A DNA stretch of 6,337 nucleotides from Chrysiogenia bacterium (GTDB lineage Bacteria > JAGRBM01): NCBI GenBank assembly GCA_020434085.1, contig JAGRBM010000415.1, positions 1 through 6,337 of the forward strand, given 5' to 3'. Each line of letters opens with the position of its first letter. Within the stretch, counting starts at the first letter, position 1. Below, piece by piece: positions 5,434 through 6,337 of the stretch. Under the pieces are notes generated by a model. The model was not told the DNA's origin, did no database searches, and saw only the letters and a program-made list of their open reading frames with translations. The position numbers were made by a program, and so were the translations under genes.

Positions 5434-6337
5434 ATGGCGAGACCACAGGAAAAAGACGAGCACCCGGCGGGATTCTGGGGCCACTTCTACCGGGCCTCCG
5501 ACCTGCTCGAAGAAGGGCAAACCGCCGAGGCCATCGACGAACTCGATGAGGCCCTTGCCCTTCAGCCCGACCACCCCGAGGCCAGCGCGATGCGCGCCGC
5601 CGCCCTGTTCAAGGCCGAACGCCTGGACGAGGCGATCGACGCCTACCAGCTACTCATTGAAGCCAACCCCGGCCAACCCGCGCTCTACCTGAACCGCGCG
5701 CTGGTACTCATCAAGGCCGAGCGTTTCGATGAGGCCGAGCACAACCTGCGATCCGCTCTCGACAAGGGCGGCGATTCCAGGCGCCTGCACGGCTACCTGG
5801 GCCTGGTCTACTCCAAAAAGAGTGAATACGAGAAAGCCATCATTGCCTTCAACAAGGCCGGCGCCAGGAAAATGGTTGCCGAGATGGAAGCCATGATCGA
5901 CAAGCGCCGCCAGGGCATGAGCGAGCCGCCGGCCAGCGCGGGCAAACCGGTTGCTCCTCCGCCTGCCCCCGGCAGCGCGGCGGCAAAGCTCGAAAACGAG
6001 ATCGCATCCGAAGCGCAGCGGACCGAGGAAAATCTCATCGATGCTGCCCAGCGGCGCCGCGAACTCCTTCGCCGCAGGCGCACGCCCGATGAGGTGCAGA
6101 CCAGCGCTCCGGAGAGCCCAAAGAAAGCTGCACCGGACAGCGAGCCGCCCGCAGCGGCCCCCAAACCCAGGCCAGAACCCGTGGCGCCGCCACGGAAAAC
6201 CCAGGCGCCGGCCCCCAAGGCAGCCGCGCCCGTGGAGGTAGTGCCCCTCGTGAGAGAAGACGCTCCGGCCCTGCTGCTTGAAACCCCCGGACTGCTCCGC
6301 ATTTCACTCGAAGAGCCCAGCATCGCGCGGCTCACCG
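5434..6337 (+). CDS. TPR protein with Pro/Ala-rich linker, C-terminal part beyond the window
   Basis: The frame is open from ATG 5434 to the right edge: 301 codons with no stop. There is no signal peptide or membrane segment, so it is probably cytoplasmic. Residues about 14-145 form three to four tetratricopeptide repeats, with TPR-type W/L, G/A, Y and A-x-x-P positions (for example A32-E-A-I-D-E-L to L43-Q-P-D-H-P, and A67-I-D-A-Y to A77-N-P). TPRs are protein-binding helical hairpins. Residues 163-272 are low complexity, rich in Pro, Ala, Lys and Glu, broken by a charged helical stretch (183-216) ending in two Arg clusters. From about 277 an ordered segment begins (A-L-L-L-E-T-P-G-L-L-R-I-S-L) and is cut off. 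It may be the first strands of an AIM24-like beta domain, which does occur after TPRs, but that is a guess. Spacing of GAGAGA (5415-5420) to the ATG is long at 13 bases; GTG 5413 is an alternative start. Role unknown. Confidence 0.8.
   Translation, partial: MARPQEKDEHPAGFWGHFYRASDLLEEGQTAEAIDELDEALALQPDHPEASAMRAAALFKAERLDEAIDAYQLLIEANPGQPALYLNRALVLIKAERFDEAEHNLRSALDKGGDSRRLHGYLGLVYSKKSEYEKAIIAFNKAGARKMVAEMEAMIDKRRQGMSEPPASAGKPVAPPPAPGSAAAKLENEIASEAQRTEENLIDAAQRRRELLRRRRTPDEVQTSAPESPKKAAPDSEPPAAAPKPRPEPVAPPRKTQAPAPKAAAPVEVVPLVREDAPALLLETPGLLRISLEEPSIARLT

Noticed and set aside
5808-6335. A minus-strand open frame opposite the TPR gene
   Set aside because: It is Ser/Gly/Ala low complexity created by the Pro/Ala-rich linker on the plus strand; the plus frame has real TPRs and stays open to the window edge.

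Overview
This is a GC-rich bacterial chromosomal segment. The flanking genes run at roughly 65-70% G+C (42 of 60 bases in 3061-3120 by hand count). The gene style is Gram-negative: a lipoprotein with an L-S-A-C lipobox, a periplasmic DUF4124-type lytic transglycosylase, an L-aspartate oxidase and a GT-C membrane glycosyltransferase. These, together with a TPR protein carrying a long Pro/Ala linker, fit a deltaproteobacterium-like lineage (Myxococcota, Desulfobacterota or relatives). That placement is an inference from style, because no rRNA or other phylogenetic marker is present.

Layout from left to right: (1) 1-142, minus strand, the first 47 codons of an NTF2-like/SnoaL-like protein. (2) 255-1802, plus strand, a GT-C family (PMT/ArnT-like) polytopic glycosyltransferase, divergent from gene 1. 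(3) 1944-2807, plus strand, an unrecognised secreted lipoprotein in a clear G+C dip, with a dockerin/EF-hand-like calcium-loop sequence just after the lipobox. (4) 2853-4451, minus strand, complete nadB, convergent with the lipoprotein. (5) 4674-5327, plus strand, a signal peptide + DUF4124-like + SLT lytic transglycosylase, divergent from nadB. (6) 5434 to the right edge, plus strand, the first 301 codons of a TPR protein with a Pro/Ala-rich linker. No gap exceeds 300 bases. I saw no tRNA, rRNA, CRISPR array, insertion sequence or attachment site.

The genes do not form an obvious single pathway. NadB makes iminoaspartate for NAD synthesis. The glycosyltransferase, lipoprotein and transglycosylase all belong to the cell envelope. 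The TPR gene follows the transglycosylase by 106 bases and may be co-transcribed with it. The 4452-4673 gap between nadB and the transglycosylase holds the best promoter candidates, on both strands of the same AT-rich island. I found no convincing evidence of a new multi-gene system. The most unusual items are the low-GC lipoprotein and its hairpin-rich 3' junction, the face-to-face promoter candidates, and the cut-off TPR protein.
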